Shown in pieces: positions 29,508 through 39,885 of a DNA stretch of 43,279 nucleotides; position 1 is the stretch's first letter; each line of letters opens with the position of its first letter. The stretch is from a bacterium (lineage in GTDB: Bacteria > Elusimicrobiota > Elusimicrobia > Elusimicrobiales > UBA9959): the NCBI GenBank assembly GCA_021811315.1, contig JAJZPF010000022.1, forward strand, positions 1 through 43,279, written 5' to 3'. Under the pieces are notes generated by a model. The model worked only from the letters and a program-made list of their open reading frames with translations. It had not been told where the DNA came from and did no database searches. The position numbers and the translations under genes are program-made.

Positions 29508-32138
29508 TTACGCGGCCCCGAGTTCCACGGTCACGGCCGGGTCTTTGTCGTCGGAGCCGGTCTCTTTTACGGAGACGCCGGCCTTGTCCACGCAGCCGGC
29601 CAGAAGCAGGTCTTCAAGCGCCAGCTTGAGCGCGGCGGCCTGTTTGGGGCCGCATTCCACGGTCAGCTTCGCCACCGGCCACTTTACGCTGCGCTTCTCG
29701 GCGGCCTTCCTTGTGCGGACGGCCTCCAGAACTTTGCGCGTGATCTCCAGCACCAGCTTGTCGCCGGGAGCCGAGGCCATTTCGGCGGCCGCGGGCCACT
29801 GGGCTTTATGGACGGAGGGCTGCTTGAGGCTTCCGGCGAAAGACCAGCCCCAGACTTCCTCGGTGATGAAAGGCAGGAAAGGCGCGAACAGGCGGAGGAA
29901 AACGCCGAGCGTCCACTCAAGCGCGGCGCAGGCCGAGCGCGCCGCCGCCGGGCTGCCGTTATAGGCGCGGTTCTTCACCAGCTCGAGGTAATTGTCGCAG
30001 AAATCCCAGAAAGCGGATTCCGTGTAAAGAAGCATGGCCGCGGACTCGTAGTTCGCGAAGTCCTCGCGGGAGGCTTCCACCAGCGCTTTCAGATGCTCCA
30101 CCCAGGCTTTGTCCAGCGGCTCGGTGATATCGGCCGCGCCCAGTTTCGCGCCGGCGGCGGCCGGGCTCTGGAGCTGCATCATCGTGAACTTCGAAGCGTT
30201 GAACAGCTTGGTGGCCAGGCGCATCCCGACCTTGAACACGCTCTCGTCGTAGACCGTGTCCTGGCCGAGCTTGGCCTTGCCGGCCCAGTAGCGCAGCGAA
30301 TCGGCGGAATAGGTGACAAGGAGGTCGTCGGGCGTGATGGTCTTGCCCTTGGATTTGCTCATTTTGCCTTTATCCGGGCTTACCACCCAGCCGCTGATCG
30401 CGGCATTGTGCCAGGGCACGGAATTCTCGTGCATCCAGGCCTTGGTGATCGTATAGAAAGCCCAGGTGCGGATGATCTCGTGCGCCTGCGGGCGCATATC
30501 GGCGGGGAAGAGGTTCGCGTGGCGCGCTTTGTCTTCGGCCCAGCGGCTGGAGATCATGGGCGTGAGCGAAGAGGTGGCCCAGGTGTCCATCACGTCGTGG
30601 TCGCCCATGAAGCCGCCGGGCTTGCCGCGCCGGTCCTCGGTGTAGCCGGGCGGAACTTCGGTCTGCGGGTCCACCGGCAGGCGCTCGGCGCCGGCCACGA
30701 TGGGATTGTCGTATTCGATATTCCCGTCGGCGTCTATAGGGTACCAGACCGGGAACGGGACGCCGAAATAGCGCTGGCGGCTGATGCACCAGTCCTGGTT
30801 CAGGCCTTCCACCCACTGCTCGTAGCGCTTGAACATGTAATCGGGGTGCCAGGCCACTTTTTTGCCCTGCTCCAGCAGCGCGGCCTTGTTTTCGAGGATC
30901 TTGATGTACCACTGCCGCGTCGGCACGAACTCGAGGGGCTGGTCGCCTTTCTCGTAGTATTTAACGGCCTGTTTGGTGGGCCTGGGCTCGCCGACGAGCG
31001 ACCCTTCGGCGCGGAGCAGCTCCACGGTCTTGGTGCGGGCCTGCTTGGCGTAGAGCCCGGCGAGCTGCGCGTAGGCGTTCTTGGCGGCCTCGAAGTCGGC
31101 GCTGTCCAGGAATTTCTCGACGTAGGCGAGCGGGTGCAGCTGGCCGGTGCGGCTGATCACCTGGCGCAGGGGCAGCTTGTGGTCGCGCCAGAACTGCACG
31201 TCGGCTATGTCTCCGAAGGTGCAGACCATCATGATGCCGGTGCCCTTCTCCGGATCGGCGTGGTGCGAAGGCATTATCGGCACGCGCACTTTGAAGAGCG
31301 GGGACAGCGCGGTCTTGCCGAACAGCGGCTTGTAGCGCTCGTCGTCCGGGTGGGCTACCACGGCGATGCAGGCCGAAAGCAGCTCCGGGCGGGTGGTGGC
31401 GATGGTGAACTCGCCGCCGCCTTCCACCTGGAACTTTATGTCGTGGAAGAAGCCGTTGGCCTCGCGGTCCTCGCATTCGGCCTGGGCGACGGCGGTGCGG
31501 AAGGTGGTGTCCCAAAGCGTGGGCGTCTCGGCGCTATAGACGTGGCCTTTCTTGAAAAGGTCCAGGAAAGAGAACTGCGAGGTCTTGCGGCAATGTTCGC
31601 CCACGGTGGAATAGGTCTGCCTCCAGTCTATGGAGAGGCCCAGGCGGCGCCAAAGCGCCTCGTAGCGCTTCTCGTCCTCGGCGGTCTGCAGCTCGCAGAG
31701 TTCCAGGAAGTTACGGCGGGAGATGTGTTCGTAATCCTTCAGGTCCTTCTTGGGGCCGGAGGACTTGAAGCCTTCTTTGTACGGCACGGAAGGCTCGCAC
31801 CTGACGCCGAAGAGGTTCTGCACGCGGCGCTCCGTCGGGAGGCCGTTGTCGTCCCAGCCCATCGGGTAAAATATGTTCTTATTCTGCATGCGCTGGAAGC
31901 GCACCATGATGTCGGTCTGCACGTAGCTGAAAACGTGGCCGACGTGAAGCTCGCCGGAAACGGTGGGGGGCGGCGTGTCCACCACGAAGGTTTCCTTCCG
32001 GGGCCGGGCGGGGTCGTAGTAATAAAGTTTTTCCTGTTCCCATTTTTCGCACCAGGCCGGTTCAACGGCGGCGGGCAGGTAATTGGCCGGGAAGGCGGAT
32101 TTCTCAGCGGGTTTTTCAAGGGAGGCGTCTTTTTCCAT
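29508..32138 (-). CDS. valS: Valine--tRNA ligase
   Basis: 876 aa, class I aminoacyl-tRNA synthetase. PPPTVSGELHVGHVFSY holds the HIGH motif (HVGH) and GKMSKSKGKTI the KMSKS loop. The editing (CP1) domain includes ATTRPELLSACIAV and WDTTF. The anticodon-binding helical domain follows, and the C-terminal coiled arm is short, ending in VTVELGAA. It charges tRNA-Val and hydrolyses mischarged Thr. The start at 32138 lies 6 nt after a TAAAAT -10 box with no ribosome site, consistent with a leaderless message. A very long antisense frame covers it but is a GC-bias artefact. Confidence 0.97.
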   Translation of the reverse strand: MEKDASLEKPAEKSAFPANYLPAAVEPAWCEKWEQEKLYYYDPARPRKETFVVDTPPPTVSGELHVGHVFSYVQTDIMVRFQRMQNKNIFYPMGWDDNGLPTERRVQNLFGVRCEPSVPYKEGFKSSGPKKDLKDYEHISRRNFLELCELQTAEDEKRYEALWRRLGLSIDWRQTYSTVGEHCRKTSQFSFLDLFKKGHVYSAETPTLWDTTFRTAVAQAECEDREANGFFHDIKFQVEGGGEFTIATTRPELLSACIAVVAHPDDERYKPLFGKTALSPLFKVRVPIMPSHHADPEKGTGIMMVCTFGDIADVQFWRDHKLPLRQVISRTGQLHPLAYVEKFLDSADFEAAKNAYAQLAGLYAKQARTKTVELLRAEGSLVGEPRPTKQAVKYYEKGDQPLEFVPTRQWYIKILENKAALLEQGKKVAWHPDYMFKRYEQWVEGLNQDWCISRQRYFGVPFPVWYPIDADGNIEYDNPIVAGAERLPVDPQTEVPPGYTEDRRGKPGGFMGDHDVMDTWATSSLTPMISSRWAEDKARHANLFPADMRPQAHEIIRTWAFYTITKAWMHENSVPWHNAAISGWVVSPDKGKMSKSKGKTITPDDLLVTYSADSLRYWAGKAKLGQDTVYDESVFKVGMRLATKLFNASKFTMMQLQSPAAAGAKLGAADITEPLDKAWVEHLKALVEASREDFANYESAAMLLYTESAFWDFCDNYLELVKNRAYNGSPAAARSACAALEWTLGVFLRLFAPFLPFITEEVWGWSFAGSLKQPSVHKAQWPAAAEMASAPGDKLVLEITRKVLEAVRTRKAAEKRSVKWPVAKLTVECGPKQAAALKLALEDLLLAGCVDKAGVSVKETGSDDKDPAVTVELGAA

Positions 32139-32144
32139 AGGGTG

Positions 32145-32150
32145 ATTTTA
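32145..32150 (-). promoter_or_regulatory. -10 box of a probably leaderless valS transcript
   Basis: GGTAAAAT on the minus strand, hexamer ending 6 nt before the valS ATG; no Shine-Dalgarno. Confidence 0.5.
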
Positions 32151-32217
32151 CCTTATTAGAGTCGGGGCTTGGAACGGGAGGCCGGCGCCGGTTTGAGCGG
32201 AAAATTGCGGGCGGGCT

Positions 32218-33807
32218 TCAGGGGCGCTGGGGAAGTTCGTAGAGAGTTATCTTCTTGTTAGTGTCGCTGAAATATTTAAGCGCCCACGGGGTGGGGAAAA
32301 AAATGACGGCGTTGCCGGCGGGGTCTGAGCCCAGCCGCACATTGTCGGCCAGGTGCACGGAGCCGCCGGCCAGTATTGCGGACCCTTCTTTATCAAGCCA
32401 GCGCACGAACTGCCAAGGCGCGGGTTCGAGCCTGGACTGCACGCCGTATTCGGCCTCGAGCCTGTACTGAGTCACTTCGAACTGGAGCGGCCCGACCGCG
32501 GCCAGGAGCGGGCTTGAGCTGGGCGCGTCCTTCACGCTGAACTGCTGCACGACGCCCTCCAAAATAAGCTGTTCCAGGCCAAGCTTGAAAGGCTTGGACT
32601 TGGACGGCACGGGGTTGTAAAGGAAAGTGAAACATTCAGGCGGGAAGCGCGGGATCTCGTCGAAAATTATCGCCGGGTTCTCGGTCAGCGTGTCGCCTAT
32701 CGCGAATTCCTGGTTCCCCACCAGCCCCACGATGTCGCCGGGGTAAGCCTCGTCCACGGTCTCGCGCTCCTGGCCGAAAAGCTTGTTCGAATTCGAAAGC
32801 CGGATCTTTTTGCCGGTGCCGGAATGGTGGACCGTCATGTCGCGGGTGAATTTGCCGGAGCAGACCCGCACGAAGGCCACCTTGTCGCGGTGGCGCGGGT
32901 TCATATTGCCCTGGATCTTGAAGATGAAGCCCGCGAAAGCCGGGAAGTCCGGGGCGATGGACCCCATAGTGGCGTCGCGCGGCCCGGGCGGGGCCGAATG
33001 CTCCACGAAGCCGTCCAGCATAAGCTGGATGCCGAAATTATTGACCGCGCTGCCGAAGAAGACCGGCGTGGTCTCCCCGGCCAGGACCTCTTCGCTCGAA
33101 TATTCCGTGCCGGCCAGGTCGAGCATGCCCACTTCCTCGATGAAATTCCTGTAGCTGACCGCCTCCATCGTATCCTTGATATGCCGGTCATTGATGTCGG
33201 CCACCTCGACGGGGGCCATGAAAGCGCCGCCGGGAGTGCGCTCGAACATGTGCGCCTGTTTTGTCAGCCGGTCGTAGACGCCCCTGAAATCCTTGCCGCT
33301 GCCCATCGGCCAGTTCACCGGGAAAGGCTTCAGGCCCAGCGTTTTTTCAAGCTCGTCGATCAGCTCGAGCGGCTCGCGCGAAGGGCGGTCCATCTTGTTC
33401 ATGAAAGTGAAAATAGGGATGTGGCGGCGGCGGCAGACCTCGAATAATTTCAGGGTCTGGGCCTCTATGCCTTTGCCGGCGTCTATCACCATGATAGCCG
33501 CGTCCACGGCGGTGAGCACGCGGTAGGTGTCCTCGGAGAAGTCGCGGTGGCCGGGGGTGTCGAGCAAATTTATGCGGAAGCCGTTGTAGTCGAACTGCAG
33601 CACGGTGGAGCTGATCGAAATGCCGCGCTTCTTTTCCAGCTCCATCCAGTCGGAGGCGGTGGCGCGCTGGTTCTTCCGGGCCGTGACGGTCCCGGCCAGG
33701 TGCAAAGCCCCGCCGTAAAGCAGGAGTTTCTCGGTAAGCGTGGTCTTGCCGGCGTCGGGGTGGGAAATTATGGCGAAGGTGCGCCGGCGGTTTATCTCGT
33801 TATGCAT
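32218..33807 (-). CDS. prfC: Peptide chain release factor 3 (RF3)
   Basis: 529 aa, a translational GTPase that recycles RF1/RF2 after termination. G1 is SHPDAGKTTLTEKLLLYGG, G2 region RGISISSTVLQF, G3 DTPGHRDFSEDTYR and G4 MNKMDRPSREP, followed by the RF3-specific DAPSSSPLLAAVGPLQFEV and LKYFSDTNKKI in the C-terminal domain. The ATG at 33807 gives the usual short lead before RRRTFAI. A TTG at 33819 is 5 nt from a TATAAT and could be the first base of the transcript, giving four more residues; no ribosome site supports either. Confidence 0.96.
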   Translation of the reverse strand: MHNEINRRRTFAIISHPDAGKTTLTEKLLLYGGALHLAGTVTARKNQRATASDWMELEKKRGISISSTVLQFDYNGFRINLLDTPGHRDFSEDTYRVLTAVDAAIMVIDAGKGIEAQTLKLFEVCRRRHIPIFTFMNKMDRPSREPLELIDELEKTLGLKPFPVNWPMGSGKDFRGVYDRLTKQAHMFERTPGGAFMAPVEVADINDRHIKDTMEAVSYRNFIEEVGMLDLAGTEYSSEEVLAGETTPVFFGSAVNNFGIQLMLDGFVEHSAPPGPRDATMGSIAPDFPAFAGFIFKIQGNMNPRHRDKVAFVRVCSGKFTRDMTVHHSGTGKKIRLSNSNKLFGQERETVDEAYPGDIVGLVGNQEFAIGDTLTENPAIIFDEIPRFPPECFTFLYNPVPSKSKPFKLGLEQLILEGVVQQFSVKDAPSSSPLLAAVGPLQFEVTQYRLEAEYGVQSRLEPAPWQFVRWLDKEGSAILAGGSVHLADNVRLGSDPAGNAVIFFPTPWALKYFSDTNKKITLYELPQRP

Positions 33808-33824
33808 TGTAGTAGCCAAGGTAT

Positions 33825-33830
33825 ATTATA
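33825..33830 (-). promoter_or_regulatory. -10 box of prfC
   Basis: A perfect TATAAT on the minus strand, 17 nt before the ATG and 5 nt before the alternative TTG. The leader would be 0-12 nt with no Shine-Dalgarno. Confidence 0.5.
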
Positions 33831-33865
33831 TGAATTTGCCGCGCCGGTCCGCCCGGGGGAAAAGG

Positions 33866-33893
33866 AAAAAGCCGCGCCAGGCACGGCTTTTTC
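33866..33893 (-). terminator. Terminator after the YaaH-family transporter gene
   Basis: AAAAAGCCG (33866-33874) pairs with CGGCTTTTT (33884-33892); it reads as a T-tailed hairpin on both strands. It separates the transporter gene from the prfC promoter. Confidence 0.8.
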
Positions 33894-33905
33894 GCACCGG
33901 CCGGC

Positions 33906-34514
33906 TTATCGGGCCGTGTGCGGCGCGGCTTTAAAGACCGGGCCGGGGAACCAGAAAAGCTTCCCGGCTACCGGGTTGAGAAGAAGAGCGAAAGCTATCC
34001 ACAGCGCCGTAAGGCCGAGCAGGATGGTCAGCGCCGCGACAGGCATGGCCAGGGCGGCGGTGCCCGTGATGCCGGCGATGATCTTGAGGACGTACATCAG
34101 GTCTATTACCAGCAGGAAAAAGAAAAGCAGCCCGCTGAAAAAACCGAAGCCGTAGGTCATGGCGGCGAAGATGAGCAGGAAGCAGATGTCGGCCGAGAGC
34201 ATGACCGCGTGGTCCGGCATCACGCCGCCGGCTATGGAGGTAAGGACCCACCAGTTCATGACCCAGTTGAAAGCGAAGGCCGTGAACAGCGTGCCGCCGT
34301 AAAGATTTTTATTCGCGAGGCTCATCGCCCCGGCCAGGAACTGGCAGCCGCCGCCGAACAGAAGGCAGAGCATGGCCGCGGTCTTGAAGGCCGCGGGCGT
34401 AAGGGCGAGCCCCAGCGCTATGGGCGCCAGGGCGGCGCAGCCGACAGCCAGGCCGATCAGGCCCAGAGGCGTCGGTTCCGCGAAAATCGTCGGTGCGTTC
34501 TGCGCTTCGCTCAT
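33906..34514 (-). CDS. GPR1/FUN34/YaaH (AceTr) family transporter
   Basis: 202 aa with six membrane segments. The N-terminus has FAEPTPLGLIGLA, matching the family's NPAPLGL signature before helix 1; FGGGCQFLAGAMSLANKNLYGGTLF and AFNWVMNWW are further typical blocks. Characterised relatives move acetate and succinate or act as ammonium exporters. Here acetate fits a fermentative lifestyle, by inference. AGGAGG precedes the ATG and a TATAAT lies about 35 bp upstream, so this gene has a conventional leader. Monocistronic, with its own terminator. Confidence 0.9.
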   Translation of the reverse strand: MSEAQNAPTIFAEPTPLGLIGLAVGCAALAPIALGLALTPAAFKTAAMLCLLFGGGCQFLAGAMSLANKNLYGGTLFTAFAFNWVMNWWVLTSIAGGVMPDHAVMLSADICFLLIFAAMTYGFGFFSGLLFFFLLVIDLMYVLKIIAGITGTAALAMPVAALTILLGLTALWIAFALLLNPVAGKLFWFPGPVFKAAPHTAR

Positions 34515-34608
34515 TGTATCCTCCGGGAAACCCCTGATAATGTAAAATTATATCACGGGGCGCGCCCGGAATGTTCGCGGCGGATTCACTTTTACGGAGA
34601 ACAATGAA

Positions 34609-35537
<929 letters not shown>

Positions 35538-35541
<4 letters not shown>

Positions 35542-36878
35542 GCCCGCTTACCGACCTTTTTCCCGAGATCTTCCGCTATCGCGCGCAGGAAGCCGGCAGG
35601 TTCAAGCTCCTGTCCAGCCTGGCCGCGGCCCTGGCCCTTTGCGCCGCCACCGGCTACTCGGTCGCCAAGACCACCGCCTCCTGGGGGAGCTACCTGTCCG
35701 CCATAACCTTCATCCAGTTCAACGTGCTCGTTTTTTACGGCGTGGTCTGCACCGCCAGGTGCGTCACGCAGGAAAGGGCCGAGCGCACCTGGGACTTCCA
35801 GCGCCTGACCCCGCTTTCTTCTTTCAAAATAGCGGCCGGGAAATTCCTGGGGGCCCCGGTCTTCCCCTGGTTCCTTTTCGCGTGCCTCCTGCCCGCCGCG
35901 CTGCTCTCCCTTGCCTTTTCCCCGGGCGCTTACGGCGACTTCCTGAGCCGGTACGCGCTGGGCCTGTCGGTGGCGCTGCTGTCGATGGCCGTCGGGCTGC
36001 TGGCTTCCGCCTACGACGAGACCGGCGGCAGCGGGATGGGGCATCTTTCCGGGCCGCTGATAGGCCTCGCCGGGGTCAGCACGCTCAATTCCTCTTTCAG
36101 GTACGCGGACTCGCTGAACCGCCTCTCGCCGCAGCTGATCTCTTTTTACGGCCTTCAGCTTGATACGGTCTCCAGCGTGCTTTTCCTCGCGGCGACCTTT
36201 TTGGTTTTCGGGGCCTGGGCTTTCCTCGGCGCCAGGTACCGCATAGGCCGCGACCTGCTCGAGCGCCGCCGCGCCTGGCGGCTGCCGGCTTTCCTGTTCT
36301 TCCTGGCCTGGTATATAACGGGCTTCGAGTACGCGGCCCCGCGGACCGACGCGCTGCCGCTTACGGCGCTGATCCTGCCGGGCCTGGCCGTCTATATCGC
36401 CTCCTTCCTCTCCTGCGAGCGGGGCGAATACTGGCGGCGCTGGCTGGCCGGGGACAGCCCGGCGCGCCGCCTGGACGACAGCCCGGCCTGGCTTAAGGGT
36501 TCCGTCCCCCTGCTGTGCGTAGCCGCCGTCCTCTACCTGGTTTACGGCGCCGGAGCGGCCGGAACCGTAGCGGCGCAGGGCCGCCTCTACCTCGTCCTGC
36601 CGCTTTTCCTGCTGCGGGACCTGATGTTCCTGCAGTGGTGCCGCTTCTCGGCGAGCCGCAGGCCTGAAATGATGGCGCTGGCCTGGATGGCGCTCGCCTA
36701 CGCGCTGCCGGTGATAATACTCGGCCCCACTAAAATGACGGGCTTCCTGCCGCTGTTCGTCCCTTACGCGAACAAAAGCCTCGGGTTCGCGGCGAACCTG
36801 GCCGGGCCGGCCGCCCAGGTCTTGATAATGGCTTACTTCCTGCGCGTAAAAATAAAAGCGGCCCTGGCCGAAAAATAA
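35538..36878 (+). CDS. ABC transporter permease (ABC-2-like)
   Basis: 446 aa with about ten to twelve hydrophobic segments. The N-terminal half has the ABC-2 layout: ASWGSYLSAITFIQFNVLVFYGVVCTARCVTQERAERTWDFQRLTPLSSFKIAAGKFLGA, where ERAERTWDF...LTP is the conserved amphipathic region after the second helix. A further set of six helices extends the C-terminus (residues 230-446). It partners the ATPase, starting inside its stop codon. No recognisable cargo domain; export of an antimicrobial, lipid or ion is equally possible. The end lies 78 bp from the convergent NlpC/P60 gene, in a gap without a T-tailed terminator. Confidence 0.85.
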
Positions 36879-36956
36879 AAGCCGGGCGCTCGGGGCCGGG
36901 CGCAGGAGCGCCGCGATATTTCCGGCGCGGTCAGCGGGGCGGTTCAAACGGCGGGT

Positions 36957-37418
36957 TTAAAAGCCGGCGTATTTGCGGAGGCTCACGAGCCGGGAGTAAT
37001 AGTAGGGGTTGGTGACCGAGTCGATATGCACGCCGTTCGTGAAAGAGGCGTGCACGAAGAAACCTTTGCCCACGTAGATCCCGACATGGTCCACTTTGGC
37101 CGTGCCCGGATTTTTCATGGCGAAGAAGATCATGTCCCCGGGCAGCACGCCGGAGGGGGGAAGGCGGAGGGCCTGTTTGAACTGGTCCCTGGCCACGCGC
37201 GGCAGGCCGAGGCCGGCCTTGCCGTAGACCAGCTTCACGAAAGCGGAGCAGTCCATGCCGGTCTGCGGGTGCATGCCGCCCCAGAGGTAGGGCGTATTAA
37301 GATAGGTCATGGTCTCTTTTACCACCTCGCCCCGGGCGTCGGCGATGGATTTGGCCCCGGCCGAGGAAAGCGGAAGAACGGCCAAAAGGCTGAAAAAGAG
37401 AATTTTTTTCAGGCGCAT
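36957..37418 (-). CDS. Secreted NlpC/P60 peptidoglycan endopeptidase
   Basis: 153 aa with a signal peptide (LKKILFFSLLAVLPLSSAGA). The catalytic triad is complete: GMDCSAFVKLVYGKAG (Cys), KVDHVGIYVGKG (His) and FFVHAS (second His). These enzymes cut the gamma-D-Glu-diaminopimelate bond in peptidoglycan stems. The domain starts at YLNTPYLWGG, as usual. It is minimal, with no SH3 or LysM targeting domain. A TATAAT ends 9 nt before the ATG and shares a 40-bp bidirectional gap with the gene at 37459. Confidence 0.95.
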   Translation of the reverse strand: MRLKKILFFSLLAVLPLSSAGAKSIADARGEVVKETMTYLNTPYLWGGMHPQTGMDCSAFVKLVYGKAGLGLPRVARDQFKQALRLPPSGVLPGDMIFFAMKNPGTAKVDHVGIYVGKGFFVHASFTNGVHIDSVTNPYYYSRLVSLRKYAGF

Positions 37419-37427
37419 GATTTATGT

Positions 37428-37433
37428 ATTATA
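37428..37433 (-). promoter_or_regulatory. -10 box of the NlpC/P60 gene
   Basis: A perfect TATAAT on the minus strand, 9 nt from the ATG at 37418, no Shine-Dalgarno. The same A+T-rich gap should also hold the plus-strand promoter of 37459. Confidence 0.5.
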
Positions 37434-37458
37434 TAACATAGTTTTTAAGAACTTATAG

Positions 37459-38175
37459 ATGAAAAAGGCGCTTCTCACCATTTGTTTCCTGCTCTCCTGC
37501 GCGGCCTCCGCGCGCGCGGAGTCCCTGCCTAACCTGCACAGCCAGGCGGCCTGGGGGGAAAAAGAAAAAAAAGAATTCCTGGGCTTCCTGAAGTCGAACC
37601 AGGCGGTTCCCGCCGGGCAGGTGAAGCAGATAGCGGCCGGCGACGACGCGCGCCGGTCTCCCTCGAAAGCGCGCTACGCCTCGCTCGCCCTCGTGTCGGA
37701 CATGATGATCCTGGACGCCGGCGGCGGCAGGACTAAAACGGAAACCACGACTTTCGGCCCCAAGCTGCTCGCCGGCGGGCATATCTTCTCCTGGGTGCGC
37801 TATTACTCCGGTATAAAATATAACCGCGTGGGCCAGGAGAAGCTCGACGGCACGAGGGCGCATCTTTCGCATATAGAGGTCCCGCTCGGCCTCGAGCTCG
37901 CGCTTATCCCCCTTGGCACGCCCCATACCAGGTATTTCCTCCTGCGCGGCGGCGTCTCGGAGCATTATTTTTACGGCTCCGCTAAAAAGTCGGATTTCAA
38001 GAACCCGCTGCTCGGCTGGCGCCCCGCCTGGAACCTCGGGCTGGGCTACGAATGGCAGTTCGACAATTCAAACTGGCGCTTCCACTCCCTCGCCGAGGGC
38101 TACCGCACCTTCTCCGCGAGCAGCACCCGCTTCTACGGCCTGGGCCTCACCGCCGGCTTCGTCTACACTTTTTAA
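37459..38175 (+). CDS. Exported protein, probable outer-membrane beta-barrel
   Basis: 238 aa. Signal peptide MKKALLTICFLLSCAASARA. From residue 75 to the end there are alternating amphipathic strands rich in Tyr, Trp and Phe (for example ASLALVSDMMIL, SWVRYYSGIKYNRV, TRYFLLRGGVSEHYFYG, AWNLGLGYEWQF, FYGLGLTAGFVYTF), and the protein ends in an aromatic residue, the usual barrel-assembly signal. An 8-strand barrel would fit. The first 60 residues after the signal are helical (KEKKEFLGFLKSNQAV). No specific family is recognised. It is followed by a strong terminator. Confidence 0.75.
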   Translation: MKKALLTICFLLSCAASARAESLPNLHSQAAWGEKEKKEFLGFLKSNQAVPAGQVKQIAAGDDARRSPSKARYASLALVSDMMILDAGGGRTKTETTTFGPKLLAGGHIFSWVRYYSGIKYNRVGQEKLDGTRAHLSHIEVPLGLELALIPLGTPHTRYFLLRGGVSEHYFYGSAKKSDFKNPLLGWRPAWNLGLGYEWQFDNSNWRFHSLAEGYRTFSASSTRFYGLGLTAGFVYTF

Positions 38176-38193
38176 TTCTTCCCGAATAAATAA

Positions 38194-38224
38194 AACACCC
38201 GGGTTCTTTTCCCCGGGTGTTCTT
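38194..38224. terminator. Terminator between convergent genes
   Basis: AACACCCGGG (38194-38203) pairs with CCCGGGTGTT (38212-38221), with A- and T-rich flanks. It serves the barrel-like gene and probably the POT gene. Confidence 0.85.
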
Positions 38225-38243
38225 ATTCGCGGTTTCTTCCCCG

Positions 38244-38285
38244 CTCCCGACTCCCGACTCCCGACTCCCGACTCCCGACTCCCGA
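38244..38285. repeat. Six perfect tandem copies of CTCCCGA
   Basis: A 42-bp array of the heptamer CTCCCGA, directly before the stop of the POT gene (3' UTR on the minus strand, where it reads TCGGGAG). A degenerate array of the same unit occurs in iorA. Confidence 0.95.
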
Positions 38286-38288
38286 TTC

Positions 38289-39740
38289 TTAATGTACCCC
38301 GTGCATCCACTTGCGAAGCTTGGGGGTCAGAAGCAGCAGCAGTATCGCCGCGCCTATGCCGGTGGCCGTGGGGATCATGTAGAAGTTCACGTGGTTGATG
38401 GTGTCGTAGTTCCCGGCGAGCCGCCCGCCGATGAGCCCGGCCGCCACGCTGGACAGGAAGTAGACGCCCATCATCAGCGAGCCGAACTGCAGCGGGGCAA
38501 GCTTGGTCACCAGCGACAGGCCCACCGGGGAGAGGCACAGCTCGCCCAGGGTGTGGAAGAAGTAAGCGCCGACCAGCCAGAGCACGCTGACCGGGCCGCT
38601 CTGCTGGTAGGCCGCGGCGGCCGCTATCATCACCACGAAGCCGATAGCCAGCAGGCCCAGCGCGATAGCGAACTTGACCGGGCTGGACGGCTCTCTCTTG
38701 GTCTCGGCGAGGTTCACCCACATGCCGGAGAAGAAGGGCGCGAGCACCACGATGAAGAACGGGTTCAGCGACTGGAACCAGCCGGTGGGGACCAGGAAGC
38801 TCCAGCCGAACAGGGACAGGTTCCTGTTCGTCTCCCTTTCGGCGAACAGCGTCAGCGAGCTGCCGGCCTGCTCGAAGGCCGTCCAGAAGAAGATCGCGAA
38901 GAAGACCATGATGAAGATCACGGCTATGCGCTGCTTCTCGATGTGGGTCAGCTCCGACTTCACGGGCTTGGAGGCGTAGGAGTAGACCATGCCTATCAGT
39001 ACGAATAAAGCGGCCGACCAGTAGAGCCAGCGCGGAACCCTGCTGAAGATCTCGAAACCGTTGAACTCCATCGCGGTGAGCACCAGGAAGGAGACCATCA
39101 GCGTGACCAGCGTCACGGGGACCCAGTAATTTGTCTGCGGGTCCGCCGGTTTCAGCATCTTGTCGCCCAGCAGCGCCTTCTGGCCCCAGAGGTACATCGC
39201 CAGGCCAAGGACCATGCCGACGCCGGCCGCGCCGAAGCCCCAGTGCCAGCCTACCTTCTCGCCGAGCGTGCTGCAGATCAGGGGGGAGAACATCGCGCCA
39301 AGATTGATGCCCATGTAGAAAATAGTGAAGCCGCCGTCGCGGCGGGGGTCGTTCTCTTCATAGAGCGAGCCCACGACGGTGGAGATATTCGGCTTGAAGA
39401 AGCCGTTGCCCATGATCAGCAGGATCATAGCGCCGAAGAAGAAAGGCATGGACGGCAGGGCCATTGCGAAATGGCCGAGCGCCATCAGGATGCCGCCCAC
39501 CAAAATGGCTTTGCGCTGCCCCAGGTAGCGGTCGGCTATGTAGCCGCCCAGCAGCGGGGTCAGGTAGACCAGGCCGGTATACCAGCCGTAGACATGGCTG
39601 GCTTTCTCGGTGGAGAACATCAGCGATTTCACCATGTAAAGAACGAGGAGCGCCCTCATTCCGTAGTAGGAGAAGCGCTCCCACATTTCTACGAAGAAGA
39701 GGAGGAAGAGGCCTTTAGGCTGGTTATGGTGAATGCTCAT
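38289..39740 (-). CDS. POT/PTR2-family proton-coupled di/tripeptide transporter
   Basis: 483 aa, major facilitator fold with about 14 hydrophobic helices. Family motif FFVEMWERFSYYGMRALLVLYM (E-x-x-E-R-F-S-Y-Y-G) sits in helix 1, followed by GWYTGLVYLTPLLGGYIADRYLGQRKAIL and the PTR2 signature GINLGAMFSPLI. Imports di- and tripeptides with protons. It fits the M20 peptidase and IorAB as a peptide-fermenting route. CGGAGCG precedes the start. The gap upstream (39741-39885) has TATAAT-like sequences in both directions. Confidence 0.95.
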   Translation of the reverse strand: MSIHHNQPKGLFLLFFVEMWERFSYYGMRALLVLYMVKSLMFSTEKASHVYGWYTGLVYLTPLLGGYIADRYLGQRKAILVGGILMALGHFAMALPSMPFFFGAMILLIMGNGFFKPNISTVVGSLYEENDPRRDGGFTIFYMGINLGAMFSPLICSTLGEKVGWHWGFGAAGVGMVLGLAMYLWGQKALLGDKMLKPADPQTNYWVPVTLVTLMVSFLVLTAMEFNGFEIFSRVPRWLYWSAALFVLIGMVYSYASKPVKSELTHIEKQRIAVIFIMVFFAIFFWTAFEQAGSSLTLFAERETNRNLSLFGWSFLVPTGWFQSLNPFFIVVLAPFFSGMWVNLAETKREPSSPVKFAIALGLLAIGFVVMIAAAAAYQQSGPVSVLWLVGAYFFHTLGELCLSPVGLSLVTKLAPLQFGSLMMGVYFLSSVAAGLIGGRLAGNYDTINHVNFYMIPTATGIGAAILLLLLTPKLRKWMHGVH

Positions 39741-39885
39741 TTGCGCTCCGTTTTCCCGAAAGATTGTTTTTATTATATATTAAATAATGCCGCGGCAAAA
39801 AAGCCGGGCAATACTTTCTTAATTTTTACGCAACACCGTTTATACACAAGTATCGGATAATATAAGCGGAGGAAAAGACGCCGCT

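Noticed and set aside
29808-32159. 783-aa open frame antisense to valS
   Set aside because: It mirrors a well-supported synthetase gene; long antisense frames are expected in GC-rich codons and it has no recognisable motif or ribosome site.
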